Below are positions 38,677 to 50,312 of a DNA stretch of 64,000 bases, piece after piece. The stretch is from positions 5,645,599 through 5,709,598 of the forward strand of contig CM055108.1 of the NCBI GenBank assembly GCA_029204225.1. Reading direction: 5' to 3'. The position numbers and the translations under genes are program-made. Below the pieces are notes generated by a model. It was not told where the DNA came from and did no database searches. It was given only the letters and a program-made list of their open reading frames with translations. Origin of the DNA: Diphasiastrum complanatum (lineage: Eukaryota; Streptophyta; Lycopodiopsida; Lycopodiales; Lycopodiaceae). Within the stretch, counting starts at the first letter, position 1. Each line of letters starts with the position of its first letter.

Positions 38677-41296
38677 ATGGCCAACACAATCAGAATGTCC
38701 ATCTCTACTGTTCTAATCTACATCAGCTTGATCTCATTACTCGCTAGATCGTCCTTCTTGACTTCTGCCTCAGTCACTAGGTTCTACGACTTTCAGGTAA
38801 TGATTGCTCCAGTACAGTCAAATTAAGTTTAGCGAGAGAGAGAGAGAGAGAGAGACAGCGCTTGCAGGATGTGCGACTGATACTGTTCCTGTTGCTAATA
38901 ATGCCAAACGCCAGGTGAATTATCAGCAAGTTACACGCCTTTGCAACACGAAATCTCTAGTTTCAGTGAATGGGCAGTTTCCTGGGCCGACAATCTTTGC
39001 GCAAGAGGGGGATCAGCTGGTGATTAAGGTCACCAACAACGTGAAATCCAATGTTACAATCCACTGGTATGTTCCAATTGATATTCATCAATTGCAATGG
39101 ACTAGCAAGCGTTAATTCTGCCGCAAGGTTATTGTAGCATTCTTTCAGGAAACTCTCCTTCATCCATTTTTCAACCTCATAAGTCCTCTGTGCCAATCTG
39201 TTGCAGGCATGGAGTTCGCCAAGTTCTGACATGTTGGTCTGATGGACCTGCGTATATTACCCAGTGTCCGATTCAGACAGGGCAAAGCTTCTTTTACAAA
39301 TTTACGGTTGCAGGGCATAGAGGCACATTGTTCTGGCATGCCCATATTACTTGGCTAAGAGCGACACTTTATGGAGCGATCGTCATAAAGCCTCCAACCA
39401 AAGTACCGTATCCCTTCCAAATGCCATCAGATGAGCATACAATTCTCTTAGGTAACGAGAGGGCACCTCCTATCTACTTTCAATTCGAACGTTGTCACTG
39501 TAACAATAATATGCTGCCATTCTTCTTCAAACATTCTCAAATAAAACTGTGCTTCGCTGATTGCTCGTGATAAAACTTTTAGGAGAGTGGTGGAACGGTG
39601 ATGTAGAGGAAATTGAAGCAGCAGCTCTTCAGACCGGTGGAATCCCAACTATATCAAATGCTTTCACAATAAATGGGCAGCCTGGACCATTTTATAACTG
39701 CTCCGCAGCTGGTAAAATCACGCAACAACAAGCTTTGACTTTTTAGTATAAATGCAACAACAAGCTACTATTTATTATAAACTAGGTGTCACCTAAATTT
39801 GTTGCATTGCACCTAGGATATTTAGAGTGCAGAAAATCCTGATCATGAGTTCATGTTTGTTCAGAATCAATGTTTTCTCATCATACTGTTCTAAGTCTAA
39901 ATCGCTATCCAGCTTGGTTATGATCCTTGAACCTTCCTGAGCTCAGATCGTCATACATGTCCTTTGCTTGGGTTGCAGATGCTTACAAGCTAAATGTTGT
40001 TCAAGGAAGAACATATCTGTTGCGGGTAGTGAACGCAGCGCTCAATCAAGATCTGCTCTTCGGAATAGCGCGCCATACATTGACGGTAATAGCCGCTGAT
40101 GCAGAATATACGAAGCCACTGAAGGTAAGCACGCTCGTTGTGGCACCAGGTCAAACAGTGGATGTTCTTCTGACGGCAGATCAAGCAGTCGGAAACTACT
40201 ACATGGCAGCCATACCTTTTGTCTCAGCTCCTGCTCCCTTCGTCAACACGCCCACCACCGCAATATTACAGTACGATGGAGCTGCTTCTACAAACGCTAC
40301 ACCCATCTTCCCCATTCTTCCGGCAAACAACGACACGTCCTATGGCGAAGGCTTCTACCAGAGCCTTCGAAGCCTTAACTCCCAAACCTATCCGTCAGAT
40401 GTGCCACAAACTATAGACAGAAATCTTTTGTTTACAACGGGCTTCAATCTGAAAGCATGCCCCAGTGGCCAGACATGCCAAGGACCTGGAGGCTTAAGAC
40501 TAGCATCTTCTATAAACAATGTCAGCTTTGCGTTTCCCGCGATATCAATCCTCCAAGCGTACTATTACAACATCTCGGGAGTGTTTACCACAGATTTCCC
40601 AGACAATCCACCCACTCCGTTTGATTACACAGGCACTATGCCCTCAAATCCGCAGCCTGAATCTGGCACTAAAGTCAATGTGATCGAGTACGGCTCCAAT
40701 GTGCAATTAGTTTTACAGGATACAAGCATTTTAACGCTAGATAGCCATCCGATCCACCTTCATGGCTACAGCTTTTATGTTGTTGGACAGGGAGTTGGAA
40801 ACTTCAATCCAGCTTCTGATGAATCGACTTTTAACCTGGTGGATCCGCCTTTGCGAAACACAGTCGCATTTCCGCGTGCAGGCTGGGTGGCTATTCGATG
40901 GAAAGCTGACAATCCAGGTATAACTCACTGCAGCTCTAATTCTGTGTCTAGTCACATTTCTCTTGGATAACAAGGGAAAAATGCTGTGGAGGAATTACTA
41001 GAAGTCCCAGATCTTTCAATTGAGATGTTGAGCTACTTACACATATTTCTACTGCATAATAACTAGCTATGCTTAATCTCGTTGATATGAATTGTTTTTT
41101 TGTTATTTCAAGGCCAAAATCACTTCACCAAAACTGATGGAAGAAATGATTTTCGGATGTTACAGGTGTCTGGTTTATGCACTGCCATTTGGAATCCCAC
41201 ACCAGCTGGGGCATGGAAATGGCGTTTCTGGTCAAGAATGGCGTAGGCCGAAGCCAAACTCTGCCTCCACCACCCTACGGTTTTCCCAAATGCTAG
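38677..41296 (+). CDS. LAC: Laccase (multicopper oxidase), six exons, secreted
   Basis: Exons are 38677-38796, 38915-39066, 39207-39451, 39583-39711, 39979-40917 and 41166-41296. All introns are GT-AG, and the CDS totals 571 residues, normal for plant laccases. Residues 1-31 or so form a signal peptide (hydrophobic [10 protein letters not shown]). All copper motifs are present: HWHG at 90-93, HAH at 135-137, HPIHLHG at 472-478 and HCHLESH at 534-540. EWWN, QTGG and YNCS fall at the usual places in exon 4. The protein should oxidise phenols such as monolignols in the cell wall, reducing oxygen to water. The tenth residue after the copper-ligand Cys535 is Met545. Intron 1 holds a (GA)n tract at 38834-38855. 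The frame is intact throughout. Confidence 0.94.
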
Positions 41297-43099
41297 TTTC
41301 CAGTCGATCTATATCGGCACGTGAAGATGGAGACCTTGCTGACAACCTTCCAAAATCTGCCACAAGGAGATGGATCACATCTTTAGCAGCTGGAAGGCTG
41401 GCATCCCATCGTCGCATGAAAGAATGAAGCTTGAAATCACAACTAAATCACACTAAGAAGATAGATTTGATTGAATTCCTCAAAGCTAGACACGACATAG
41501 TAATTTATTGTATACCTCTGCTGCTTTGAGCAGCTATTGAAGGACAAATTTTTACAATTCTCATTGATTCCTGGCTGCATAGCTAATTTTTTGTTAGTGC
41601 AAACTTTGTTATAGCTCATTCCAGAATTAAAGCTCACAGCACTGTATCAATAAGAGGATCTGATGATGTCTTCAGGCAATACTTCCAGTTGAATTCATAA
41701 AAAAGTGATCGCTCAATTCGTTCGTACAAATCTTACTACGCTAACTTTTTCAGTAAATTCATTCAACCCATTCAGCCCAATGAAACTAAACTAAACTAAA
41801 TTACAAAACCACTCTTTTTTTTATTTCAAAAGCCGAAGAAAACTGAAAGAAACGTATTCCCGAAGAGTCAAGGAGATCAGTCGCCCCCACCTCTCTCTTT
41901 AGGGGTCGGTCCCCCTCCCATGCCCTTCTTCTCTGGTAGAACGGTAGGGTGGACCTTTTGACCTTCCATTGTAGAATAGCTCAGGACGTGGACCTTTCCC
42001 AAAGTGAAATACTTTTTTACTTTTAAATTTAGCCTCTTTTTGCCTAATATATATTTTTTGCGTGCACCTTCCTACATTTGGAAGATGCATGTAAAAACTG
42101 ATTTTACCTCAAAGTCATTCACATATGGTTTTCCCTTAGATCTTTCCATGGCCCCCGCGGCTTAACTTTTAGGTGCCATGTATCCTTCATGAGGAGGTTG
42201 ACTACAATTGGTAGTAGTCTGAGTTGGTAGCACTCTGGTATCTTCATGAGGTGGCTGGCTACAATTGGTAGCATTTCGTGTTAATAGTAGTATAAGCCGC
42301 AAGAGCGATGAAGCCTGCTACAAGTTGATTAGGCAGCCGTTGGATGAAGGATACTTTGTGTAGCAGTTAGAAATGGACAGCTCAGATGAAACTTTTTTGT
42401 GAACTGCTGCTATAGCCTGTATTCAGGCTTCTCGTGGCCAACTACAAGATGCCACGCCCATGTTTTCTCCCTTCACAACTGCTACATGAGTGTATCAAGG
42501 AGTTTTGTAGTTTGACGAGTGTGTTGAGTGTCAAAGGCCTTTTTCAAAGGCTCTACAAGATTTAAACTTTCAAAGCAAAAGCTATATCTATTTGAAAAAT
42601 GTGACATTGATGGGAATTTGCCTCTTGTGTAAGTAAGTACTAGTTTGTTTTTTTAGTCTAAAAACTTTAAACTTTATTCGAATTTCTCCAGCTTTGAGAT
42701 TCCAATTGTACCATCTAGTGGGCCGAATGTTTACCATGAAGGAAGGGCTTAGATGCCTCGCCCATCACCTTCAATTATTGTTACATTTTTTGCAAGCAAT
42801 ATTAAAAGTTCATAAATTTGAAAGACAAAAGTTTACTAAAGATTCAAAGGACATGCACCCCATGTATTAAAAACGGCATTGAAAAAAAAAACATGACAAG
42901 TAGTCTTGACCATTGAGCTAAAAAATGGCAAGTCACAAGGCCCTACCTTTATCAAAAGTCAATTCTAGTTGGAGATTGCCTATGAATATGTTTTTAAATC
43001 TAAGGGCAATTTTAGACTACAATGTACATGAATTTGTGAAGTGTCGAATGATGGTTGGTCCACGTAGTCCAAAGTGGCTAGAGGGGCTTTCACACTACA
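41297..43099. other. Laccase 3' flank and intergenic DNA, no gene seen
   Basis: It contains the laccase 3' UTR (end not fixed). A diverged two-copy repeat lies at about 42180-42275 (CTTCATGAGG...GACTACAATTGGTAG). No coding content is recognised. Confidence 0.5.
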
Positions 43100-43734
43100 A
43101 GTCTCTTGCCCCTATGTGGCAGACGATATAGCACATGGACTATGTGAAAAGTGTAAATATTACCTTGATTAATCATGTCAGCATGTACATAGTTTGATTC
43201 TGTGATCAGATAATGTTTCCACATGTGAAGGCTTCTTAGGTCCAGGTCATAGGTGTTAGGGAAGTCATTTGATCAAGTTACCTATAATTCAAGACTAAAA
43301 TCTTAAAATTTAGAAAAATTGGCATACCTAACCATTAGGTAAAGTCATGGTGTGTAGGTCAAATTGGAGCTAATATGACACTAACACTAAATTTACCTCA
43401 GTATATATTTGTCCATTTTGGAACCATAGTCATCAATGAGTGATTTCTATTAGGCTTGTGTAACCACTCTTATAGCTTGCAAATCTTTGTGTCTAACACT
43501 ATCAATGGCTGATCTACTTGTTTTTTAATTAGGCTGTAGGCCATACAACAAACTACCTCACACATGTGAAGGCCTTTCTTTGGATCATTCACATCTTGTT
43601 TTAGATTGCTGCTTGTTAGATCAAGATTTTCTGCATTTCCTCAACGACTAATGATGGAGATGAATCTAGCCAACGCAAACAATCACTCTTATTGATTACA
43701 TCCATTCAAGGTCTTGAAACTCACTTTATTCAAA
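43100..43734 (+). repeat. Probable decayed copia LTR (left end unknown)
   Basis: It ends next to a primer-site-like sequence at 43735-43746. It contains CACATGTGAAGG words near 43212 and 43563 that resemble the CACGTG motif of other LTRs here. No second copy exists to define the start, so the left coordinate is arbitrary. Confidence 0.35.
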
Positions 43735-43746
43735 TGGTATCAAAGC
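43735..43746 (+). promoter_or_regulatory. Degenerate tRNA-iMet primer-binding site
   Basis: TGGTATCAAAGC differs by one base from the canonical site. It is followed within 160 bases by integrase sequence, implying that gag and protease have been deleted. Confidence 0.6.
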
Positions 43747-43874
43747 CTTGTACAAGAGTTTAGGTGTTTGATCCAAAAAGGCAAGTCTCAAATTAGCAAG
43801 TTTTGAAAATTAGCAAATTTTGAGTGCTCATTTGCTAGTCTTTTAGTGGCAAGTGTAGCAAGCATAATAGCATG

Positions 43875-44075
43875 AGCTGTTACTACAACTGCCTACTTAC
43901 AGAATCTATCCATCACCAAAGCCCTGAATGGCAAAACACCTTATGAGGTGTGGACAGGATCAAAACCATCACTCAAACATATTCGGATATTTGGATGCAT
44001 CGCTTTCGCTCAGATCCCTGAAGATCTAAGAAGAAAGCTAGATGACAAAAGCAAGAGGTTTTTTTCGGGTTTCAT
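43875..44075 (+). mobile_element. Copia integrase fragment
   Basis: KTPYEVWTGSKPSLKHIRIF and the following GCIAFAQIPEDLRRKLDDK match the conserved end of the copia integrase core. The frame is lost after RFF. Nothing recognisable follows up to 44690. Confidence 0.75.
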
Positions 44076-44689
44076 CATTGCATGGTGGATGCAAATGTCC
44101 TTCTCACATGTGGAAGTGTGCAGGACCAAAATTCAAGTCATATTTTGGCGGAAGTCCTAGATTAATAAGCTACTTCATTTCGATGAGAAATCTTCTACTT
44201 ATGGTAGTTAAAGCTATAAGAAGCACAAATCAATTTGATTGTGGATTATGAAATAGAATTTTTTATTTGTTTTTCAAGTGCCAAAAAGTGATTTTACAAG
44301 CCTTAATCATTCATCAAGATGTGGAGAAGAGATAAGTATTTTAAGTGCTTGTATTGTCCAAATTCTCATTTTTCAGTAGATTTGACAAATGATTTTGTGG
44401 AAGCTCATTGTTTTTCTATTCAATCTCATTTCTGAGGGTCAAGCCTAGATCCTTATAAGGTGTATAGAACAAAGAGGAGTCCCAAATTTGAGTAAGCAAA
44501 CTTGAATGAGATCTTTGAGATCTCTAGAAGTCAACCTCTTTTAATTTTTTTTTTTTTTGTGAAATAGAGTGGGTAGATATGTGAAGCTTGTTCTAAGTGA
44601 ACAAAGGCCGTTAAAGATATTTCAATTTGTGTGGAAATGATAGAAATCAAGTTGCAAAGGAGTGCAAGTCTAGAGAAGAATCAAGAGTG

Positions 44690-45020
44690 GAAAGATGTGT
44701 AAATCTTGTAATCCCTCAAAGACTCACAAGCTTGATTTTCAAAGATCTACCATTTGATTTCTTGCTCATTTGGAACTTAATATTCATTTAGATGTGTAGT
44801 TTTTTTCAAAATTTAAATGACAGTGCAAAGATGTATGTCATTTTGATTGACAATCACTCTAGATACACTTGGATCTACCTTTTGTCCTTGAAAAGCATTG
44901 TGTTTTGAGAATAAACTTAATGCTAATATCAAAGTGTTAAGATGTAATAATGGATGGGGCTATGCCTTCACTAGAATGAAGAGTTTTGTATCTTGCATGG
45001 CATTAAATGTGAGCATACAT
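44690..45020 (+). mobile_element. Decayed copia integrase relic
   Basis: Shifted frames contain NPSKTHKL-like, MYVILIDNHSRYTWIYLLS (near 44830-44886) and IKVLRCNNGWGY (near 44929), the core-domain landmarks of copia integrase with missing or altered acidic residues. It abuts the LTR that starts at 45029. Confidence 0.65.
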
Positions 45021-45028
45021 GTCCCTAT

Positions 45029-45939
45029 TGTTGGATTATTCTACTATTAGAGTGATTCTCCAAATAATCGATCTTTAATCTTCATCCACTTTATTCGTGT
45101 TTCTACACAGTCTACAGAAATACTTGGGAATCGCTCAACAGGTGGCTTCGACATATCAGACAACATTCGACATATCGACAACGTCAACAAAAGTCGAAGG
45201 AGTCGACCATGTCGAAGAACAACAATTATTGTTCCACCTGATATGAAGCTAGAGACTTGCCCTAACTGCTTTGCAAGTAGATTTTTGGGAAGTCCTAACT
45301 GGATGGATGCCAGCGCATTACGTCTATTTACCAAATGTGATTGCGGCCTGATTAGTTGTCCTATTGGATACATGTTAATTGCTTTAGTATAAATAGTTGA
45401 TCATCAAAGACTTCTCTAACTCTCTAGCTTAGTATTTCTTTCAGAGTTCTATTAGAATATTGTTATTCGTGCTTACTGCTTATCAGCGGAAGTGCATCAG
45501 ACAAAGTTTTTCAATTACTCAAAGATAACTTAGAGTACGTGGTTTCACCCATTATTGTTTTGTGCTCTCATCATCTGATTTGTATATGCAATTTACTGAA
45601 TCAATTTATCTTCTTGTTGCGTTCAGTATCATGTCAAAATGTATGCTTCTCTGTAGTTATTTGTAACTGATAAATCTCTTATTGTTTTGTCTGTTTTGTT
45701 GAATGCATCAACACTGCAATATTCAATACATCATTGTTTGGCTATGCAATCACTTTAGTGCTAATGATTTCAAAGTTAGCTGCTAAAATATTGAACATGA
45801 CCTTTGTCATTACAACTTTGTTCAATATTGATAGGTGTAGTCATGCATTAGGAAAGGAGGCTCATTCTACTGCGCTTGATAGGTCGCTCAAGGTCTTCGA
45901 CTTATCGAGCCGACTTATTTCACTTCTCTCTTTCCAACA
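45029..45939 (+). mobile_element. 5' LTR of another copia element
   Basis: It begins TGTTGGA and ends TCCAACA, a perfect 7-bp terminal inverted repeat of a 911-bp LTR. It is followed at once by the primer site. Its 3' part (ATTTCAAAGTTAG, GGTGTAGTCATGCATT) is related to the LTR near the right edge (63446-63939). Confidence 0.85.
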
Positions 45940-45951
45940 TGGTATCAGAGC
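45940..45951 (+). promoter_or_regulatory. tRNA-iMet primer-binding site
   Basis: TGGTATCAGAGC adjoins the LTR end at 45939. A leader of about 190 bases precedes the gag ATG. Confidence 0.9.
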
Positions 45952-46144
45952 GCTACTGCTTGATATCTTTCACGATATCAAAGCGATATCATTAGATATT
46001 TTTTATAGTATCATATCAAAGTACATTTGCTCTTATTCTTCAATTTGTGGGATCAAATTTCAGTATCAAATAACTGATTTCCAATTGTAGCGTAGACAAC
46101 ATCATTCTTAAAGTCATCGATTTATCGATAGACTAAAGTTCCAG

Positions 46145-46740
46145 ATGGATTCTCAAAGTACAGCCGGTCTCATCACAAACAAGTTGAATGGATCCAATTA
46201 CTGTTTGTGGAAATTTAAGATGAAGACCTTGCTAGTCGCCAACGAGTTGTGAGTTGTTGTTACAAGTATCAAAGTGAAGCTTGAAGACGACACAACTGAC
46301 TCAAAGTGGAAATCCGAGGATGGTAAACTGTTCACGCTTATTATTCTCAATATATCAGACGCTTAGATTGGCCACATATCTGAAGCTCAAACGTCAAAAA
46401 AGTATGGGACATCTTGAGCTCACTATATGATGTGAGGGACGTGACTTCCAAGTTGCATCTAAGAAGAAAATTCTTCACTCTCAAGATGTCGAATGGTGAT
46501 TCACTTCAAAATCACGTTAACCAGTTTAAGAATCTCTTACGATTTTCTTTGTTCTCTCATGTCTATCAAAACTTGATGTTGATTGTAATGAAACATGGAT
46601 GGATCAACTCCGTAGAATGGCATTCGATTTATTGGCTACACACATTAAACAAATTCAATAGTGACGTATATAAATTGATGAATATTATAATAAAAAACAA
46701 TCATGTAAAGTTAACAAACCTCAACGTCTTTCAAATTTGA
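46145..46740 (+). pseudogene. Copia gag N-terminal part (UBN2-type), broken
   Basis: MDSQSTAGLITNKLNGSNY, CLWKFKMKTLL and, after stops, KVWDILSSLYDV with FTLKMSNGDSLQNHVNQF follow the standard copia gag order. In-frame stops occur near 46247 and 46363. Sequence homology fades after about 46620, and no pol follows, so the element is truncated after gag. Confidence 0.8.
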
Positions 46741-47112
46741 TGGTTGACCCTCATCTTTTCGTCCAAACTTCCACAAATAATTTTCAACAATGCATCTTTC
46801 ACACATCTTTTGCCCATCACACTTGACGCATGTGCACCATATTTTATCTTGAAAATAGTTTTTTTGCGAGAAACAAACATCAAATACATGTCACTTTACC
46901 ACTATATTTGAAGTCATATGTGACCTATAGTAACAAAGTCTTTATGAACAAGAAAACATGCATGTTTATTATCTACCTTGTTGACTTGAGTAGTGTCTTT
47001 ATCGCTAAATCGATCTGAATGTAATCCATCTCTTTAGGATAAACTGCATATATGCACAAGTACAAAACACAAATAACATAAAATCAGTCAGTTTAAAAAC
47101 AAAAAAAAAATA

Positions 47113-47280
47113 CGTTGATTCTTATCATTCGATATTTAGATTACACGATATTTACCTTTCAGTATTTAGATAGCATGATTCTTATATGCAAATTATTGTA
47201 TGATTCTCATGTTTTGATTATTAGTTAGTACGATTCTTATACGTTGTCACTTACATGATTCTTTTGCATCTTGTTGCAAG
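47113..47280 (+). repeat. Scattered GATTCTTAT-type short repeats
   Basis: GATTCTTAT or close variants recur at least five times with spacers of about 30-50 bases. Such arrays resemble the subterminal repeats of CACTA-type DNA transposons, but termini (CACTA...TAGTG) were not found. The preceding 46741-47112 has no recognised gene. Confidence 0.4.
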
Positions 47281-47340
47281 TTATAAACGCATTCCTATCC
47301 TTTTTTTTTTTTTCATCATAGGTATGAAAGTTTAACTCCA

Positions 47341-47490
47341 ATATGCATTAAAGTTTTGTGGTTGGTCTTTTTTTTTTTCTTCATTTCAATATGCATTAGA
47401 GTTTTGTAGTTGGTTTTCTTTTTTTTCTTCATTTCAATATGCATTAAAGTTTTGTCGTTGATTTTTTTTTTTTCCTTCATTTCAATATAT
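47341..47490 (+). repeat. 48-bp minisatellite, about three copies
   Basis: ATATGCATTA(A/G)AGTTTTGT plus a long T run and CTTCATTTCA repeats at 47341, 47389 and 47437, with a partial copy at 47485. It lies 45 bases before the reading frame that follows. Confidence 0.85.
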
Positions 47491-47534
47491 TAGGATTTAT
47501 TGTAATGTTTTGTATGTTTATGAATGTAGAAAAC

Positions 47535-48115
47535 ATGTCGGGATCTGGCAGTGGTGAGAGCTCGGGAGACTATGTCTCAAATTTCTATGCAACATTACCT
47601 TCTGAGCAAAAAGCACAATTGCAAAGCTTGCTTAGTCAAGATGAGGGTTGTCCCTCACAAGCGGCCGCGGCTCCTGCACCTACCGAAGAGTCATCCACTA
47701 ATTCGTATTACGACGTGGATCCTCAAGGTAACATAATCGCCAACCGCAAAGGTCGAGTGGTTATGGACCGCCTCTATTCTTTATGCCAATGCCATTTTGG
47801 TGACAGAGTGTTCATGAAATGGTCCGATTAATCTATCGATTTAAAATAACGAGTTGTTGGTAGCCTTCGTGACAAATTCTCACAAGATGTGAAATTCGAC
47901 TCAAAGGAAATCTATAAACATATGGATTAGACATCGTCGTCCGTGATATAGTACGACGAGCATATAGAGATGGGCAATCAGAACCCTCCTGGTGTTCAAG
48001 GGCAGATTGGAACATAGTGAAAGCCAATGAACGAACACCAGATAAGTTTAAGATTCAAAGAGATGTCACGGCCGCTAGGATGCATGGAATTGACAATCCT
48101 AGTGTAAAGTCCTGA
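47535..48115 (+). pseudogene. Broken reading frame, possibly a plant CACTA/En-Spm-type accessory gene
   Basis: From the ATG at 47535, a Ser/Gly-rich start and SEQKAQLQSLLSQDE lead to GNIIANRKGRVVMDRLYSL and FMKWSD. Two stops (47829, 47847) interrupt the same frame, which then continues VVGSLRDKFSQDVKFDSKEI. A shift near 47925 leads to IVRRAYRDGQSEP, SRADWNIVKANERTPDKF and AARMHGIDNPSV, ending at 48115. Codon-like continuity over three segments argues for a real former gene of about 195 codons. The KW...LR.KF...YR...P...W pattern recalls the plant Ptta/En/Spm transposase family; this is a weak resemblance. A 3' splice site (GAATGTAG) just precedes the ATG. Confidence 0.45.
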
Positions 48116-48514
48116 GCTTCAAAACAAGTTGTAAAGAGTGAAACTAGTGATGTGCTTATGAAAATCCATTGTTTCCATTATAGATTTGATGATTGAAAGG
48201 TGTTAGAAGCTTATTAAACCTCCAAATCATTGAGAGTGAGTTTGAGGCTTATGTTTTTTAGTTCAAAAGTGAAACTAAAACCATTCTAAATACCATAGGA
48301 ATGCATTGGCACTTCCAAGAGTCAAATCCAAGCTTCTAAATTGAATAGATTGTGTAGAATTCATTTTTCCAAGTCTTTCTGAGTTTAAGATCATTATAGA
48401 TCTTGCTTCTTGAGTCTTGTGAGATTCAAGAGAGTAGCATTGTAGCTAAATTATGAAAAAGAGAGAAGGGAGAGCCTTTGAATAGTACATTTGTTATAGT
48501 TGTTACTAGATAGA

Positions 48515-50312
48515 ATGAGTTCAATTGGATCCTATCTTCTTGAGGCTAGTGAAAGGCTAAATTCTAATAATTATTCAACTTGGAAAGTAAGAATGGAGTC
48601 ACTAATTGTGCTCCAAGATATGTATGAGAAGAACCTCAAGGAGGGCAAGATCTAGTGAGGTACAAAAGGAGAGCTAGACTAGCATTACATTGCCTAAAAA
48701 TGAATGTTAGTAATGAACTTCTAAAAGAAGTGGCATCTTGTACCTCGACCAAAGAGGCATGGGACTATCTTAAAGGGATTTATGAATCCAAAAATACCTC
48801 TAGAGTGTTTATGATAAAAAACAAAGTTCTTCAAAGCATTAGAGGGAGTGATGAGAGTGCTCAAGAGTATGTCTTGAGAATAACGTCTCTCAACAAAGAA
48901 CTTTCCATCATTAGTGAGGGTATTCATGATGATGAACTTGTTCAAATCATTTTGAATGGTCTTGGAGATGAGTTATCCAATCTTGTACAATGCTTTGCTA
49001 TTCAAGATGCACTACCTTCCATTGACAAGCTCCATAGTGTGCTTGTGGTCGAGGAGAGTAGAATCTTTCATGTCAAGCAAAGGATTGGATCCTTGAAGTT
49101 GCATGATGGTGATGAGAAGGCCAACTTTTCAAGCAAAGGAAAGACAAAGTCAAAGAGGAAGATCCAACAAAAGGAGACCAAGAGTGATGATCAACCATCA
49201 AGCTCTAAAGGTGGAAAGGAGAACAAAGCCAAACTCAAGTGCTTCTTTTGTGGAAAGAAGGGGCACTTTGTAGCCGAGTGTTACAAGAAAAAGAATGCAC
49301 AAGGAGAGAGCAAACAAGGCAACCTCACTCTTGAGGAAGATGAGGATGAAGTGGATTCATCCTTGATGGCTTCTACATCAACATCCAAGAGCTACTCCAA
49401 TGACACATGGTGGATTGATAGTAGGGCTAGTTCGCACATGACATTCCAAGAGGATTTTTTCTCAGCTCTTGTACCTTTTGTAGGCTGTAAAAGGTCTATT
49501 CTAATAGCAAGTGATCAAGAATGTAGAATAGATGGAGTGGGAACTATTCCCTTAAGTCTTGGATCCTCTAAAAGAGTAGATCTTGATAATGTACTCTATG
49601 TTCCTACACTCATTAAGAATTTGTTAAGTGTAGGACAATTGATGGATGATGGCTTAGATGTCCATTTTAAACAAGGTGTTTTCTCCATAATGATGAATGA
49701 TACTTGCATAAGGTATTCAAGCAAGGAAGGATTTTCAAGCTAGATGCTAATGTTTTTCTTGGAAGTGTGAACATGGTGAAGGAGGAGCTCAATCAAGTGG
49801 AGCTTTGGCATAAGAGGTTGGGCCATCCCAACTTCAAATCAATGGAGATACTATGCACCAAGGATCTTGCCCTCGGCCTTCCAAAGACAATCTCAAAGTG
49901 TGGAAAAAGATGTGAAGCTTGTAGCCTCTCAAAGGCACACAAGTTACCTTTTGTTAACTCTTCCACTAGATCTACAAAAGCATTAGATCTCATTCATAGT
50001 GATGTGCACTCTTTTTCTCAAGAATCTAATGGAGGTGCATCTATGTATGTATCTTTTATTGATGATTACTCTAGATACACTTGGATTGAACTTTTGGATT
50101 CCAAAAGTAAAGTGTTTGAAGCTTTTGTTAAGTTCAAAACTCTGGTTGAAAATCAACTTGATGCTAGAATTAAAGTATTAAGGAGTGATAATGGTGGAGA
50201 GTATATCTCCACCAAGATGATAGAGCTTTGTAAATCCAATGGCATTAAAAGAGAGATTACATGTACTTATAGTTCTCAACAAAATGGTATAGCCAAGAGA
50301 ATGAATAGAACA
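48515..50312 (+). mobile_element. Copia 3: gag, protease, integrase; truncated in the integrase core
   Basis: Gag starts at 48515 (MSSIGSYLLEASERLN) and shifts frame near 48630. It is then open from 48655 through the CCHC knuckle CFFCGKKGHFVAEC (49240-49281) and the protease site, here DSRAS instead of DSGAS. The region continues to LYVPTLIKNLLSVGQLMDDG. A shift near 49715 leads into integrase (WHKRLGHPNF, CGKRCEAC, FIDDYSRYTW, LRSDNGGEY). Sequence stops at the QQNG...RMNRT block near 50312 and changes to the gag of copia 4. No LTR or primer site was recognised on the left; a leader-like stretch spans 48120-48514. Confidence 0.88.

Noticed and set aside
38804-39115. Laccase frame extended through the GA tract upstream of exon 2
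   Set aside because: It reads through intron 1; the GT-AG pair 38797-38914 restores the signal peptide and the usual exon structure.
47341-47490. CRISPR-like interpretation of regularly spaced repeats
   Set aside because: The 48-bp units are contiguous with no unique spacers, and this is a plant nuclear sequence.
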